The notes under the pieces: model-generated
Told to the model about the DNA's origin: nothing
Databases searched by the model: none
What the model saw: the letters and a program-made list of their open reading frames with translations, nothing else
From: Bugulina stolonifera
Lineage: Eukaryota > Bryozoa > Gymnolaemata > Cheilostomatida > Bugulidae
Direction: 5' to 3'
Assembly: GCA_935421135.1 (NCBI GenBank)
Contig: OW285193.1
Location: 16,974,099-17,038,098 of the forward strand
DNA: 64,000 bases
Part shown: positions 14,354-27,200 of the stretch, in pieces
Layout of the letters: every line of letters begins with the position of its first letter
Position numbering within the stretch: the stretch's first letter is position 1
Translations under genes and position numbers: made by a program

Positions 14354-15269
14354 CCTATTTGTGTACCAATGTGGTAAGTAGACCAATTCTTGTTAAATTT
14401 TTCATAACTGAAAGTTAGTTGCATCAATTACATGGGGAGCAAGCTCACAAATTGTCAATATTTGCTTTGCTGTTTATATTGTGCCTAAAAAGCAAACTAT
14501 GGCCTAGTAAGTAGATCAGTTTGGAATTGCTATGCCACTAGGTCTAGCTAGAGCCCTAGATAGTTCCATGACATGAATTGCGGTTGCAGTGGTAATGGTA
14601 GTTTATTGTACAAGTTGTTAGTGAGTAGGTTTTGACGAGCACTGCTTTGAGGTAGCAACCAGTAACCTTATAAAATATCCCTTGATATTTGCAGCCCACA
14701 ATATGAAAACATGTTTATCAGTGGTTGTGTATGCACAGTACCTAGCTATTGTTTGCAAAAGACTGGGTTGATAATAGTGTTGATTCACTAAACCTACATA
14801 CTACCCTGAGAGCCTGATATCAGCGAAGAATGTAAACAATATCCCAATGCCATTATGAATCCAAGTAGAAGAGAGAATGCTATCTAATTGTTATTCACTT
14901 TTTTTTATTTTTTTCAATATTTTTGTACAGCTGACATTTGTAGAAAAAGATGCTATTGGTATAAATGCTAACTCAATAAATTTTTCAACCCTTTTCAGTT
15001 TTTGCCCGCCTTTGAGCCTTAGTACTTGTAAACTTTCAAGTTGACTGGTATAAGAAAATATAATATTACTGTATCAATTTATGTACACGTATATCACTTG
15101 AAAAATAATTATATACAGAGCACATTAATAGAGGAGTAATGCATGATAAATGAAAAGAGATGCGATCCTGTATGATTGATTGGTTTCTATAAGTTTGATT
15201 TTAAACAAAATGGAACAAAAATGTATTAAATTACTAAAGAGAAATGATTTGAACGTAGGTAGCTCTAGC
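14354..15269. other. 3' flank of the TENT5 gene
   Basis: No gene seen. On the minus strand an AATAAA polyadenylation hexamer occurs at 14909-14904, about 360 bases beyond the TENT5 stop codon. It could mark the 3' end of that transcript, but this is not proven. Confidence 0.35.
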
Positions 15270-17552
15270 TTAGTAGACATGCTGTAAGCATGGATGCATA
15301 TAGAAAGCGGGAGTTGAGAATGAATAGTAATGATGCTGCGGCATGTAGTTGTAAGTGTCATAAGCTGGGTTGTATTTGTTGTTCTGACCTCCATACAAGT
15401 AGTGCAAGTCGGACTCCATTGCTAGTTGGCGATCCACTTCGCACCTGACATGGTAGGCCATCTGGGAGATCATGTCCAACGCTTGCCGTCTTTCATGGCC
15501 CATAAGACAGACTGTACTATTGTTCACAACAACATGAAGCTCATTCAAATATCGGAGCATCAGTGCAAAGTCTCTTCCAAAGTGATTGATGAGATACGAG
15601 TCAAGTTTTTGATACTGTGATGAGATATCGGAGTAATCGATGAAGAACCGAGAGCACATCAATCGCTCCAGAGTTTCGATATCAGAAACGGTGCACTCCG
15701 GAGTATAACCACGAGCAAGGAGATCACAGTATTTGAGCAGCCCACCACCCCTAATCTCCTGGGGAGTGAGTGTGCAGATAAGTTTTTGGTTGAGATGTCG
15801 GAGAGCCTCATGATAGTTGCCATATACACTTTCAACTATCACAGTCGGATAGAAGTCCTCAGTCATTTCCGCTGAAGACAGGTTATGAAATTGCATGAGA
15901 CTATCCAGAACTATTTGGAAGGAATCCACGCTAAACTGGTATTTTCTTTTCATAGTGTCTACAAATTTGAGCTCTAGATTCATACCGTCGTTGTTGGATA
16001 ATGTCACAAGGGTCCACTTGTCCCCATTTACACTCCACACTTTAGCAAGCTTGCTCACATATGCATCAGCCAAAGCGGGAAGACTAAGTTTGCTTAAATT
16101 GGTCTCCTCTGGTAAGTAGGTAAGCAGGCACTGCACAACCAGGTCTTTCAAACACAACAACATTTCTTCACTCTCCAACTTCACGGAGAATATAAGATCA
16201 ATATCATTGTAGCTGAGCTTGTTCTGTTCGCTGTCACCCACAATATAGGAAGCTACGCCACCATTAACTCTGACGTCATAAATGGCTATGTTATTCTCCT
16301 CTAACTTGTGGTGTACTTTCTTTACTAGATCTTTCATCTGCACCTAAAAATTGTTTAGGTATTTAGTGCACTGATTTTAGGAAATCAAGGAAGACCTTGA
16401 AAATTTTATGTGCAAAGCGATCATACATTTGTTTTTAAGTGCTAACCAGAAAGCGGTAACCACTACATGAATACCAAAGTAACCTGGACAGAAAACTAGC
16501 AGCTAAACAAAAGAAGATTGTTGAAGGATGAAAGTCTGTAAAATGTTGAAGAAAATTACCAAGTTGCACAACCAGTTTATTGGAGCGAGGCTTTTGATGA
16601 GTTTTTATTGTACTCTTGTTTATGGAAAAGAACAGCAGTCCAGTAATTAAATTATTATTAGCATTTTACTATTGATGTTGTGCATGCTAACCTTTTAGAG
16701 TTGAAAGTGACATGAAATTTGAGAAAGTGAAAAATGCTTCAAAAAGTATGCAAATAAGAAATTCCAGGTTTTGAAGATGCAAGTGACTGTCAATGCGACT
16801 AAATTACTACCAGTAGAAATTGCCGATACTGTGATATTTCAATAAAATTCTTGGGATCAATGCTTCCTAATTCTCTAGTCTTCGGAAAAATATACACTTT
16901 CTCTTTGGCAGGCTAGCCGCTAGCTACGTATTGCGTATTATTTGCAGCATCAAATATACTATTAATAAGCTATATGATCTGTTGAACGATTGATGCTTTT
17001 TTGAATATTTTATAATTATTATATTCGTCTTCAAATTTACCTCAGGTGAGGGCGGGTTAGCTTATTTATAACAGTATTATAATATAATTAAATATAATAT
17101 CCACACTGCATTCTGACTTTGCACTACACTAAAAGTTCCTTGGCTTTTATACTGGTGCTAAAGCTTGTTTTGCAGTTACAATAAAATAGTAAGTATAATT
17201 ATTTTTATAGTAGGCTAATAGTTTTGCAAACACAAGACCATTTGCTGCAGTACTCTACTGCAACTACACTAACCATCCCATGCGATGCCAATGTAACAGC
17301 AATTCAATATCAATATATATATACATATGAATTTACCATATGGTATTGATATAAATGAACACAGGAATAAGATTATCTGCCACAGTAGAGTATAGAATAG
17401 TATGTATTTGAACTTTATTTTACTTTACTTATACTAACCTTCAAAGTAGGAAAATTTCCTTTCCCATGAACTTCAACCCCCATTTGGTATGCATTGTTCA
17501 ATTTCTGCACTTGTGCAAAAGTTAGAGTTTCCAGTGAAGCTTGTGGTATCAT
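15270..17552 (-). CDS. TENT5: TENT5 (FAM46) family non-canonical poly(A) polymerase
   Basis: Two exons: 17552-17439 (38 codons, start ATG at 17552) and 16343-15270, joined across a 1,095-base GT-AG intron in phase 0, giving 395 residues. Vertebrate TENT5 proteins are about 390-440 long. The family adds poly(A) tails to selected mRNAs, including those of secreted proteins. Exon 1 ends with the conserved HGKGNFPTLK block. Exon 2 holds the nucleotidyltransferase core: NGG at 65-67 (GS in human paralogues), the catalytic DID at 85-87, and the third carboxylate in LELKFVD (Glu162). Other family blocks follow: FSVDSFQI, EIRGGGLLKY, LERLMCSRFFIDY and STVCLMGHERRQ. The C-terminus is rich in Tyr, His and Pro. 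The start was chosen because it gives a human-like N-terminus; extra 5' exons cannot be excluded. Confidence 0.95.
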
Positions 17553-19481
17553 AATGAGATGCAAGAGGAATAAGATTGAGAATGAATGACAAAGATTTAT
17601 ATGTAGGTGAGGTAAGGTAGGAGGAGTTTTGCACGTGAGCCCGAGTGAATCTCCCAGATCGCACTGATTTATGTTTCACCATGCTCTGCAAGCACCAAAC
17701 ACCTCAGTTGAATTGTTGCGCGGATATGTTATTTTTATATCTTTAAAAGCTTCTTTGATTGTTGCAATTATAATATTTTATTTACAATAGGATGCAATAA
17801 AACTAAATTAATTTATTGAAAAACATTAATTTTAATAAAGTAAGACTTAACATCTCGGAGTTAATTTTATTGCGGATTAATGTCGACTGTTCCAGAAAAC
17901 CATAACCATCGGTCTTTGTTCTAGAATGTTGGCTAAATGCGGGCTTTTGTATGGCCGCCCAACTATAAACACAAAAATATTTAACGACTAAAGCAATTGG
18001 AAAAAGTGCTGTTTGGCCTGCGATGAATTTGGCCTCCGAGGAGACACCGGAAATCAGATGGAAATTTCGATTTAACTCTCACTCCGACTCAAAGATTCAG
18101 TTTTGCCCAACCACAATATATGTGCGTTATAATTTTATGTTAGTTGTTTACCTAAAGAGTTTTTGCTGTAGTCAGCGTTTTAATACTGATTTAAAGAGGT
18201 ATTCAGTATGCGTGACCAGATGCAATAGTGAATTGGTGTCTTTTAAACTCATACTGAATTGCCAGTGAATGTCAAAGTGAAAATATAATATTAATATAAA
18301 TATAAATTAAAGTTAATTTTTTTAAAAAAATCATTTTCATTTTTATTTTGACAATCACTAACCTCAAACCTGAACTCAGCTGTTGTATCCGGCCAGGTAG
18401 CAAGGTGTAGTCATCACAAAATACCAGAAGAAGTCAACCAGTGAGTGTGCAATGCCAACTAGGCAGAGAGCCGATATGACTTATCAGAAGAGGTACGACT
18501 CTACTAGTGTCACTAGTGATCTAGGTGATACACGAACCTACTGCGAAAAAGTGGGGACCAACACAGCTAAATGCTGGTGTCAAATTCGCAGTGAAGCTCT
18601 TGACTGCTTCGCACTTTTACTAACATGAAACGCTACCTAGTTTCAGCCGTTCTCGTGAGAAGGCGCCACATCCTGTTAGTTTTCTATTAATACTTTGATT
18701 GTGAATGTAATCATATAATTTCATGAAAATTCAATCACTTCAGAAATTCAATATTTTATGACCACATTGTGTTCGGGTGCCAAACATGTGATTTATGAGT
18801 TGCACCAATACTAAGGGTGTCACAGCTCTTTGACCCGCATTTTCCACATGGCTCCCAGTGGAAAGACAAGCATAACCTGATGTATCTGTGATGGAAAATG
18901 CTCTAAGTGAGCTATTATGTGGCAGTCCACTTAGTCGTCTGTGATTCTGCGCCTATCCTCAAAAGATGGAAGGCCTTGCTCAGAGCTAGCCTCACTGATA
19001 CCTTTATAACCTGTGGTTCTTAGCTAAGGAATCAAACTGCTCAACTCTGAATTTTTGTCGAATCGATGACTTTAATCATTGAGGGATCCTAGGCATCATC
19101 TGAATGTATCAGCATAAGGCGATACGGACTGGCAAGGGAATGTGCAGCTTGGGGTGTGCTGTAAGATGTGAATTGACTTCAACAGACTATATTGGATGTT
19201 CTCCATTTCTTACTTCAAGTCAGACTGTATCTCTGTGGTTACGTGTGTTGCTTTCAAATACTTGTGCAATTTGAAGAGGTGGACGCAACTTTCAACTGGA
19301 GGGGCGGAGTGATTAAATGGCATTTAGTGCTATCAAATGGCACCAAATGAGAGATACCAAACTTTTAATATGAATAAGGTCAAGTGGCCAAGATTAATGT
19401 ACGTGTATAGCCCAGCCAATGACTATACAAGATAAGACAAGTTACTCGATAAAAATGTGTCCAAAAATGCCAAACCCTAGA
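17553..19481. other. Intergenic region upstream of TENT5
   Basis: This holds the presumed TENT5 promoter and 5' leader (minus strand) and separates it from the divergent USP16-like gene. I saw no clear core promoter motif. A plus-strand open frame from 18023 begins with a plausible protein-like stretch (EETPEIRWKF) but has no partner exon or known domain, so I do not call it a gene. Confidence 0.35.
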
Positions 19482-19997
19482 GTCTAGACCAGGGCTGGCC
19501 AAACTGTGGCCCGCGGGCCACATGTGGCCCACTTGCTCATTTTTGGTGGCCCACTTGAGCTTTGTGTAAAAATCGGCATTTTTAGTATTTTTATTTGGTG
19601 CGGCAATCAAGATGAATTTGCAACAGAAACCCGTTAATGGTGTATCAAGCATCATAGAGCTCTGCACCATAAAACATAAACAGAAGTAGAAAATGTGTAA
19701 AAATAATTTGAATTGCACTTTGGACAGTTCAGAAATTTACATATTAAGCTAATTGACATGATTAAGTGTCCAATTCAGGCTGAACCACTGGTTGAAAATG
19801 TGTGCAAAGAACGCAGTGGAATTGTGTAGCCTCAAAGCAGCAGAATTCAACATCGAAGAGTTTTTTTTTACAAAGGCCACTACTGCTGAAGAGTACCCTT
19901 AGTTGACAAATGTAGAAAGATCTACTCATGGTGTTTACAGTAACCTAGCATTGAGCATCCTGCTTTCTCAAACCAAAACTTCATAAAGAGTAAATTC

Positions 19998-20093
19998 AGA
20001 TCAAGTCTTAATCCAGAGCACCTCCATAAGCTACTAAGGATGTCATGTACACACTTGGAGCCTAACTATGAGGCCATAATGACTAGTGGATGA
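19998..20093 (+). pseudogene. hAT transposase C-terminal fragment
   Basis: In one frame this reads RSSLNPEHLHKLLRMSCTHL, then EPNYEAIMTSG and a stop. The pattern of an EHLH-LLR core followed by a short EP-x-x-EA-I tail is what hAT transposases of the ZBED5/FAM200/GTF2IRD2 type show at their extreme C-terminus (family knowledge; no alignment run). Upstream the frame is lost. The fragment sits inside the terminal repeats of the 19490-20742 element, which supports the identification. Confidence 0.65.
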
Positions 20094-20109
20094 GCATCTC
20101 ATCGGTCAC

Positions 20110-20430
20110 ATACAGCTATACGTACACCTACTCCTACAGTTACACCTACAGCTACACGTACACCTACTCCTACAGTTACACCTACAGCTACACGTACACC
20201 TACTCCTACAGCTACACTTACAGCTACGCGTACACCTACTCCTACAGCTACACTTACAGCTACACGTACACCTACTCCTACAGTTACACCTACAGCTACA
20301 CGTACACCTACTCCTACAGTTACACTTCCTCTTACCCCTACCCATACACCTACAGCTACACCATCGATATCTACACCTACACATACACCTACACGTACAC
20401 CGACAATTACACCTATACCTATACACACGT
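20110..20430. repeat. 36-bp tandem array built on a tacacc-like 6-mer
   Basis: Units of 36 bases (tacacctacagctacacgta then cacctactcctacagt) repeat about six times, then decay into tacacc/tatacc hexamers. Because the period is a multiple of three and stops are absent, four reading frames stay open (Tyr/Thr/Ser-, Leu/His/Gln-, Val/Gly- and Cys/Arg-rich). The array begins within about 25 bases of the transposase remnant's stop and lies wholly inside the hAT element. Confidence 0.85.
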
Positions 20431-20742
20431 ACACATACACTTCTCAGAGCATGCATATACATGTACTTTTTAAGTTACATGTACTTAAAAAATATTTTAA
20501 AGTAGCTGTGTGATTACTGTAGATAGAGGGTTTTGTCTGTCACTGGCAGGTCAAATTATGTTTTAATGCTGACTTATTTGCTCTTTTCGGTTGTCCTCTG
20601 TTGAATGAACATGCAAATGTCAACGATTTCAACCACTTAATTTTATGTTCAACTATATTTAATTGAAACAAGAATGAAGTGGCCCACCTCAAGTGTGAGA
20701 ATTTTATATGCGGCCCACTTCCAAAAAGCTTTGGCCAGCCAG

Positions 20743-21256
20743 GTCTAGGCGGAGCAATCAGTTGTAACTAACATCATTTCTTCTATATTGTATTGTCAAA
20801 TGCTGTGTACATATGCTGAGATTTTACAGTATTGCTTTGCATTTTGTTGGTCAACCACAATCACGAAAGCTCTGCTCCCCGGTTGGCAAATTTAAAGTGA
20901 AGTAAAACGACACCAATTTAGCCATAAAATCAGCCTATATTAGCAATGTTTAGCAAAATAACAGAGGACACAAACTTATAGTAGCATTATCTCTTCCATT
21001 TCTTAGCACAACTTGTATCGGGTGATCTGTTTTCTCTCATGAGGTTGCTAGCTTGTTTGGTTTACTCGCCTGTCTCCTCCAATATGTTGCATAATCATTT
21101 AGCAACATAAATTTCTCTTATTATTTTGTTAGCTAGACTGCCGTATTGTTTTAGCAGTGAGAACGTTGCCCCATGTCCTATCCAGGCTCCTTATGACGTA
21201 CTCGTCTTGTCCCAGAAATGAGAGTGATTGAAGACAGGTGTCCATTTTCAGCAGCT
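20743..21256 (+). promoter_or_regulatory. Putative promoter and leader of the USP16-like gene
   Basis: The 500 bases before the USP16-like start hold no other gene. A tgacgta word at 21194-21200 resembles a CRE half-site, and there is no obvious TATA box. An in-frame ATG at 21218 would add 13 residues; I prefer the ATG at 21257 because it gives MAKKGK, like the MGKK start of vertebrate USP16, and has a better context (cagctATGG). Promoter function is inferred from position only. Confidence 0.3.
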
Positions 21257-24200
21257 ATGGCAAAGAAAGGGAAAAGGCGTTCCAGTCAAAGGAATGCAAC
21301 TGCAAATAGTAATCTGTACAACAGTTTAGCCAATGTTGATGGCGATTCGACTGGTAGCGTATCTTCTTTACTATGAGATGTGTGGATAGGCAATTAAACT
21401 TTATACCATCTACCCATCTGTGAAACTATTTAGTGACATTCACTTATAAATGTAAAGTATGCAAGATCTAAAACCTTGATGCATATCTCTGTATTAATTA
21501 TCGGCATACACATATTACAGTAACTAACTGCATATCGGTGTGTCATCCTAATACAGGATGTTTCTATATTATTTATATAACAATGTTTTCCGTGCCATGT
21601 AGCTATGTGCTTGCAAGAATGTAATTCCATTTTAAAAGGATTTCTTGTGATCAAATCATGGATTAAAATAATTTATATCACACCTAAAGATCGCAACTGT
21701 ACAGTGGAGTAGTAAAATTTATCTCTCTCCTCACATTGTATTACTTCTTTCAGATGGAGTAATAAAGAGGACAGCCTGCAGTCATATATCAAAGTCGGTG
21801 AATATGTCTGCATGTAGAAAAGCTCTGAAGACTGCCCATATGCAATGTTCTGTAAGTTCATGTCTACACGCGTACAGACTATTTCTTATAATATTCGGAA
21901 CATTATATTATATTCAGTAATTATACTGGTGATGTTTCTTCATCTCTATGGTTATATACATTGTTATGTTATAGGCCTACCTTAATTATATACCATAACT
22001 GTAGCAAATGTGTGTACCAGCATAGATTCGTAGGCTTAGCCAGGGCTCCAACCTCACTCCAAGTTCTGCAAACTTGATTATACACACCCATTCCTTTAAA
22101 GAACTTGGCACCAAGGCTAAGCTTATGCTTTACATACCGGTAATAAAACAGTAAAGATGCAACACGTTACTAGTTACTATGTTACCTGAAACTCGCTGTG
22201 TTCCACACTATTAACTCTTTATACGACTTCACAACAATTGTAGGGCTGCGCCAAGGAGTCAGTCAACAACGCAGAGAATAACTCAGACTTGCAAAGCATC
22301 TGGTTCTGCTTGCAATGTGGATATCAGGTTTGTCTATCTGCATTGATAAATCTTTCTCCATCACAAACTACACATCATTTTCACATGTATAAATACAGCT
22401 TGATGGCATTTACATCCAATCACATCACCCTTGTGGCGTTTCTGAATACAGTGCTATTTTGTTAGCGTAATGTTACTTTTTATTGTTTCAGGGATGCGGT
22501 AGGACCACCTTATCACAGCACAGTCTGAAGCATTACGAACAGCCTCATTCTGATTCTCATAACATTGTGGTTAACGTTTACTCAGAGATGGTGTGGTAAG
22601 TCTAGCCATTATCAGCAACATTGCACGTTGAGAATTCCAATTAATGTGTTTATAGTGATATGTACATGCTTTGAAAATTTTTATTTAGGTGAAGTGATTT
22701 TCAGTTTCATTCATCAAAATCTCCAGCGTTTCAAACAACTTTAATTTGTCATTTTCACTGAGAAAGCAGGTGTTAGTAGCTTCAAAGCCTGGCTAGTCTG
22801 GAAGGGCTTCTAGTATACAAATGACATACATATGTTTGTCATTCTGCTGTTACTTAATAAATCTAATGAATAGTACACTATATTGATACTATCAAAGTAT
22901 ACGTACATACATGTATGTATTGTAATAATGGTATAGTAATTGCTATTGTGTGCCATTTAGGTGCTATGAGTGTGACGATGAAATACCCCCACATACAAAT
23001 AAACCAATCACAGATATGATTGCACTAATACGTAAGCAGCTTGGAATAAATCACTCGAAACATTCACGGCCAAACTCATCTGAGATGGTTATTTCCACTG
23101 AGCCAACTACTACCTGTGCCCCTCACCAATCACGACGGAATAGAAATGGCAGTGGTGGAGCTGTTGTACTCGGAGTTGCTACTAAATCCTTTCCTAAGAT
23201 GAAGGTACGCAGACATGTACATATGTTGCACACAGAATATAGTATTTGTTAACTATTTTAGTTTTTCTATTATGAACTGCTACATTGTTTCATTGACCAG
23301 ACCAAATTGAGACATGATATCATTGTTTACAGGGGTTGCCTAACCTTGGGAACACGTGTTTCTTCAATGCGGTCATACAGAGTCTGTGCCAGGTGGGGGA
23401 ACTGAATGAGCTGTTAGCAGACATGAGACACCTACCTGGCTATACCACTGGCAGCACCTGCTCCGCTTCTCCTCTCGGCAGCGACTACGAGGACAGTGAG
23501 ACAGATGACCATAAGCCGTGTAATCTTGTATGTACAGTAGCCATTGCTCTGTAGTAACAGTAGCCATTAGTTTACATGTAGTAGCAGTAGCCATTGGTTT
23601 ACATGTAGTAGCAGTAGCCATTGGTTTATGGTACCCGTTCACTCCAACCCAATTAACACTTTCTGCTCGTTCACACAGATATACACATTTACTATCTCAT
23701 CCTGCAGATTTAATATATACACAAGTCAAGTGGCTTGGATATTACTCATTTCCAGTATATCCTAGTAGTATTATCTTATTCAGACGTGTTAGTTTCAGTA
23801 TCAACCTGTATAAATAACTCGGTTGCACATAATTGGCTGAATGATTATTTATGTGTATCTACTGAGCATCGACCATGCATTATAATATTCTAAGCTACTT
23901 GGAGATCCTTTTAAAGGAACGTTTAGCATGTTAAAGGGCCTTGTATGCTTCTGTCGGCTATATCCTGTTGCGATAGATATCTGAACAATGGATGTTAGTA
24001 GTAAGTTGCCTTTTTTCATATGCACTGTTTGTATCTAATTTTAGCCACCGCTGAAGATAAACCTCTCCAAGGAAAGGATGGCCCTCACCGATTCTCTGGT
24101 GAAACTGTTCAGGGATCTCAACTCTGTAGAGGACGGAGGGAAGCAAACAGTAAAGCCAGGCGTTCTCTTTCACCAGCTGTGCCAGAAGGTGCCCAGGTTC

Positions 24201-27200
24201 AAAGGTTACCAGCAGCAGGACAGTCACGAACTGCTGCGGAACCTTCTAGATGCACTCAAGACGGAAGAGATGAAGGTATTTATCATTTGAATTGTGTGCC
24301 TGTGGACGTCTTCGTTATACAGACATCTGTTGGTTAATGTCACTTACTTATTTATCTACTCTGTCAACAGGGAATACAGGCTGGAATACTGAACACGTTT
24401 GATTACAAGAACCTGGATGATCAGGAGAAAAAGCAAGTGGTTTGTGATATCAAGAGTTATGGTCGACAGGCAAACCATACGACTGTCGACTCTTTGTTTG
24501 GAGGTTACCTGCTTAGTACTGTACTCTGTACTGAATGTGGCAAGGTAATGGTAATCCTACAACACTCATGTCACTAGTTACCTGATGTCATACTAGCATG
24601 AAATCTCTAACGAGAAGTTAACAGGCAGCTATTCTGATTGCATATAATATGCTCAGATATAGCATTGATGGGGTGGTTTTATGATGTTAGTGCTCTGCTT
24701 GGCAAAGTAATCCAAACCATGTACCCAACACGGTGGCTTGTGGGTAGGCATGTACTCTGGTGACCTTATTTGTAGAGTGTAGGGATACAGTGTAATTATG
24801 TCTGTCTACAATGTACCAAAGATGCACAATATATATTACGCATTTTTCTCAGCCCTACTGTATAATTTAGCTTATTTCTTCGTGTTCATCAAGTAATGGA
24901 CAACATTGCACATGTTTTACCTTGTTGCTTCCCTATTTTATATGCAGGTCTAGGTGATGAATATGGACATGGGATGTGCACTATGCCTGTGTATGATGTT
25001 TGAGAATAGCTCTTTATGTTGCAGGCTTCTCAAATATTTGAACCATTTTTGGATTTGTCTCTACCTGTGTATGAGGAGAAAGGTCGGCATACGATACCAA
25101 AGAAAGGGTTCAAGAGTATAGCAGATACATATATGCCAGTAGAGGAAAGGAGAGGTCCAAGTAAATACCAGCAGAAAAAAGCGGCTAAAAATGCAAAGAA
25201 GGCAGTAAGTTTTATATGGCTGTCATTCATGTGTGATGCAGTATGTATGCCTATGTAAGGTCGGGCCTATTATATGCGCACTATACTATACTGGTACCTT
25301 CATTGACACATAGTGCTAGTTACTAATGGCTACCTTGCTTTTTATCTCCTAATTTTTATACTCAACATTGCCTGTTTAGATAGTATGTTCTCCTATACTA
25401 TCCAACCCTCTTGTATCTTGGTGCATACTTGTTATATAAATATGATTTACCTGTCTAATTCAGAAGAAGAAGAATAAGCAGACACCTGTACAGGCTCAAG
25501 ATAAGACAATCCCTGCTGATGATGAACCTTCTACAGCGAGCTCTAATCTACTAACAACTACCACAACCTCTACACACAGCATAACAGATAGTGAGCTAGG
25601 TAGAGGGAGAGACCAAGGTGATGTTACTCCAGTGACCTCTAGTGCATCGGCTAGTACACTAGTAGAACATACAACAGATAATCATAGTCAGACATCAAGG
25701 TCCACAACTCCCAAATCAGAGCTGGGTTACAATACTGACTCCGAGGGAGGTATGTGATGATTGTGTAGTGAAGTGTGATAGGTGTTCAGTGTTAACATTA
25801 GTGCACTATCAAACTAGGTGACTATTCTAAAACATGGTGGGTGAAGATAAACGAGTGCATCTTCTAGTGGGGATCCCTTCATGCAGGCAGTAACCAGTAA
25901 CATTTGAATTATAAAAAAGTACATTTCCATGCAAGAGAAATATCACCTTAAAAAGAAATTATTTAAAGTTATCTCCCTTGGGTGTATTGTAGATTCAGGT
26001 GATGGTATAGCTAACGGCTCTTTGTCACATAGCCTAGAGAAGGTAATGTATATTAGATCAGAGCTAGTATATTATATCCTCTTTACCATGTACCAGGATT
26101 AGGGTGAGAGGAAATGGTGTATATTTATATTGTTAGGAAACACACTGATTCACCGTGACAGCTGTGTGCTTTCCGTCATTCTTCTGTAATTGATATAAAA
26201 TCAATATTCAGGAAATGTAGACTGTTCTCCTAAACGGTACCAAGTACATGTGGTACTGACTCTAGGGCTAGTGACATATGGTGTATAATGTATGCAGAGA
26301 TGGTTCAGAACTGTACCTGTTAGAGAGATGCGAAAACCTGAGTGTTATGCTCAAGGAACTATATTTGCTAATAGACTTGTCAGCTGTTAAGTTGATGGTT
26401 TCCCCAAAGTGTGAACATTATTGTGGCCCAACTAAATAAATAAGAATCACTACCATGTGCTTTTGCCTACTATTTGTATATTATACACTGTGTGTACTGT
26501 TTATGTATTATATACTATGTGTACTATTTGTATATTATATACTATGTGTACTATTTGTATATTATATACTATGTGTACTATTTGTATATTATATACTATG
26601 TGTACTATCTGTATATTATATACTATGTGTATTATTTGTATATTATATTATAATATGTGTCCTACACACATGTCTATTATTGTCATTATAGCTGTCACTA
26701 ACTGGTGGTACGACTGCCTGTAATGGTATGGATAGCAGTAAGAGTAAGAGAATAAGGGACGCTGTAGACATGTCCCTAAAGCCCCTCTCAGATAGACTAG
26801 ACTGTGCCATACATGAGTGCAGTATCTTATCTTCTCTCGGTCTATTTACTCATCCTGAACTTCTCACTGGCTCCAACAAGTTTGCCTGTTCCTTCTGCAA
26901 CAAGAAAGCCAAGAGACGAACTTCACCCCCTAATGGTATTAGCTCTTGTTTTCAGCTTTATCACCATATTATTGTTTCACCTCTTTGGTTTGGCATTTCC
27001 AAATATCTGACTAACATTGACTTCCACATTAGGGATAATATGTGAGATGTTAACAGAGTTATTGCCAAATTAGTGAAAGTTTTGTAACATATAAGAATTA
27101 TTATGAAATATTACAGAAAAAAAAGCATAATATGTTTCAATGAAAGCTATTTTAGAATTAATTTCCTAAAAACAGGCAAGAAAACATTTTATGCTTTGGT

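Larger units (their letters stand above)
19490..20742. mobile_element. Degraded hAT transposon, 1,253 bp
   Basis: The left end cagggctggccaaact and the complement of the right end (ctggctggccaaagct) are imperfect terminal inverted repeats. The flanks are gtctagac (19482-19489) and gtctaggc (20743-20750), an 8-base target duplication with one mismatch, the size expected for hAT. Near both ends lie tggccc-rich words typical of the common hAT termini found in many animal genomes. The interior has a remnant of a transposase C-terminus (19998-20093) and a 36-bp tandem array. It is non-autonomous and old. Confidence 0.85.

Noticed and set aside
18023..18268. Plus-strand open frame with a plausible N-terminus
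   Set aside because: No downstream exon in phase, no domain, and the second half has intron-like composition.
20086..20505. Long open frames (Tyr/Thr/Ser-, Leu/His-, Val/Gly- and Cys/Arg-rich) on both strands
   Set aside because: All come from the 36-bp tandem array inside the hAT element; period divisible by three and no stop words explain them.
26455..26723. Open frames of about 80 codons
   Set aside because: Translation of the 27-bp intronic repeat of the USP16-like gene; the acceptor at 26691 and the downstream exon frame show that it is intron.
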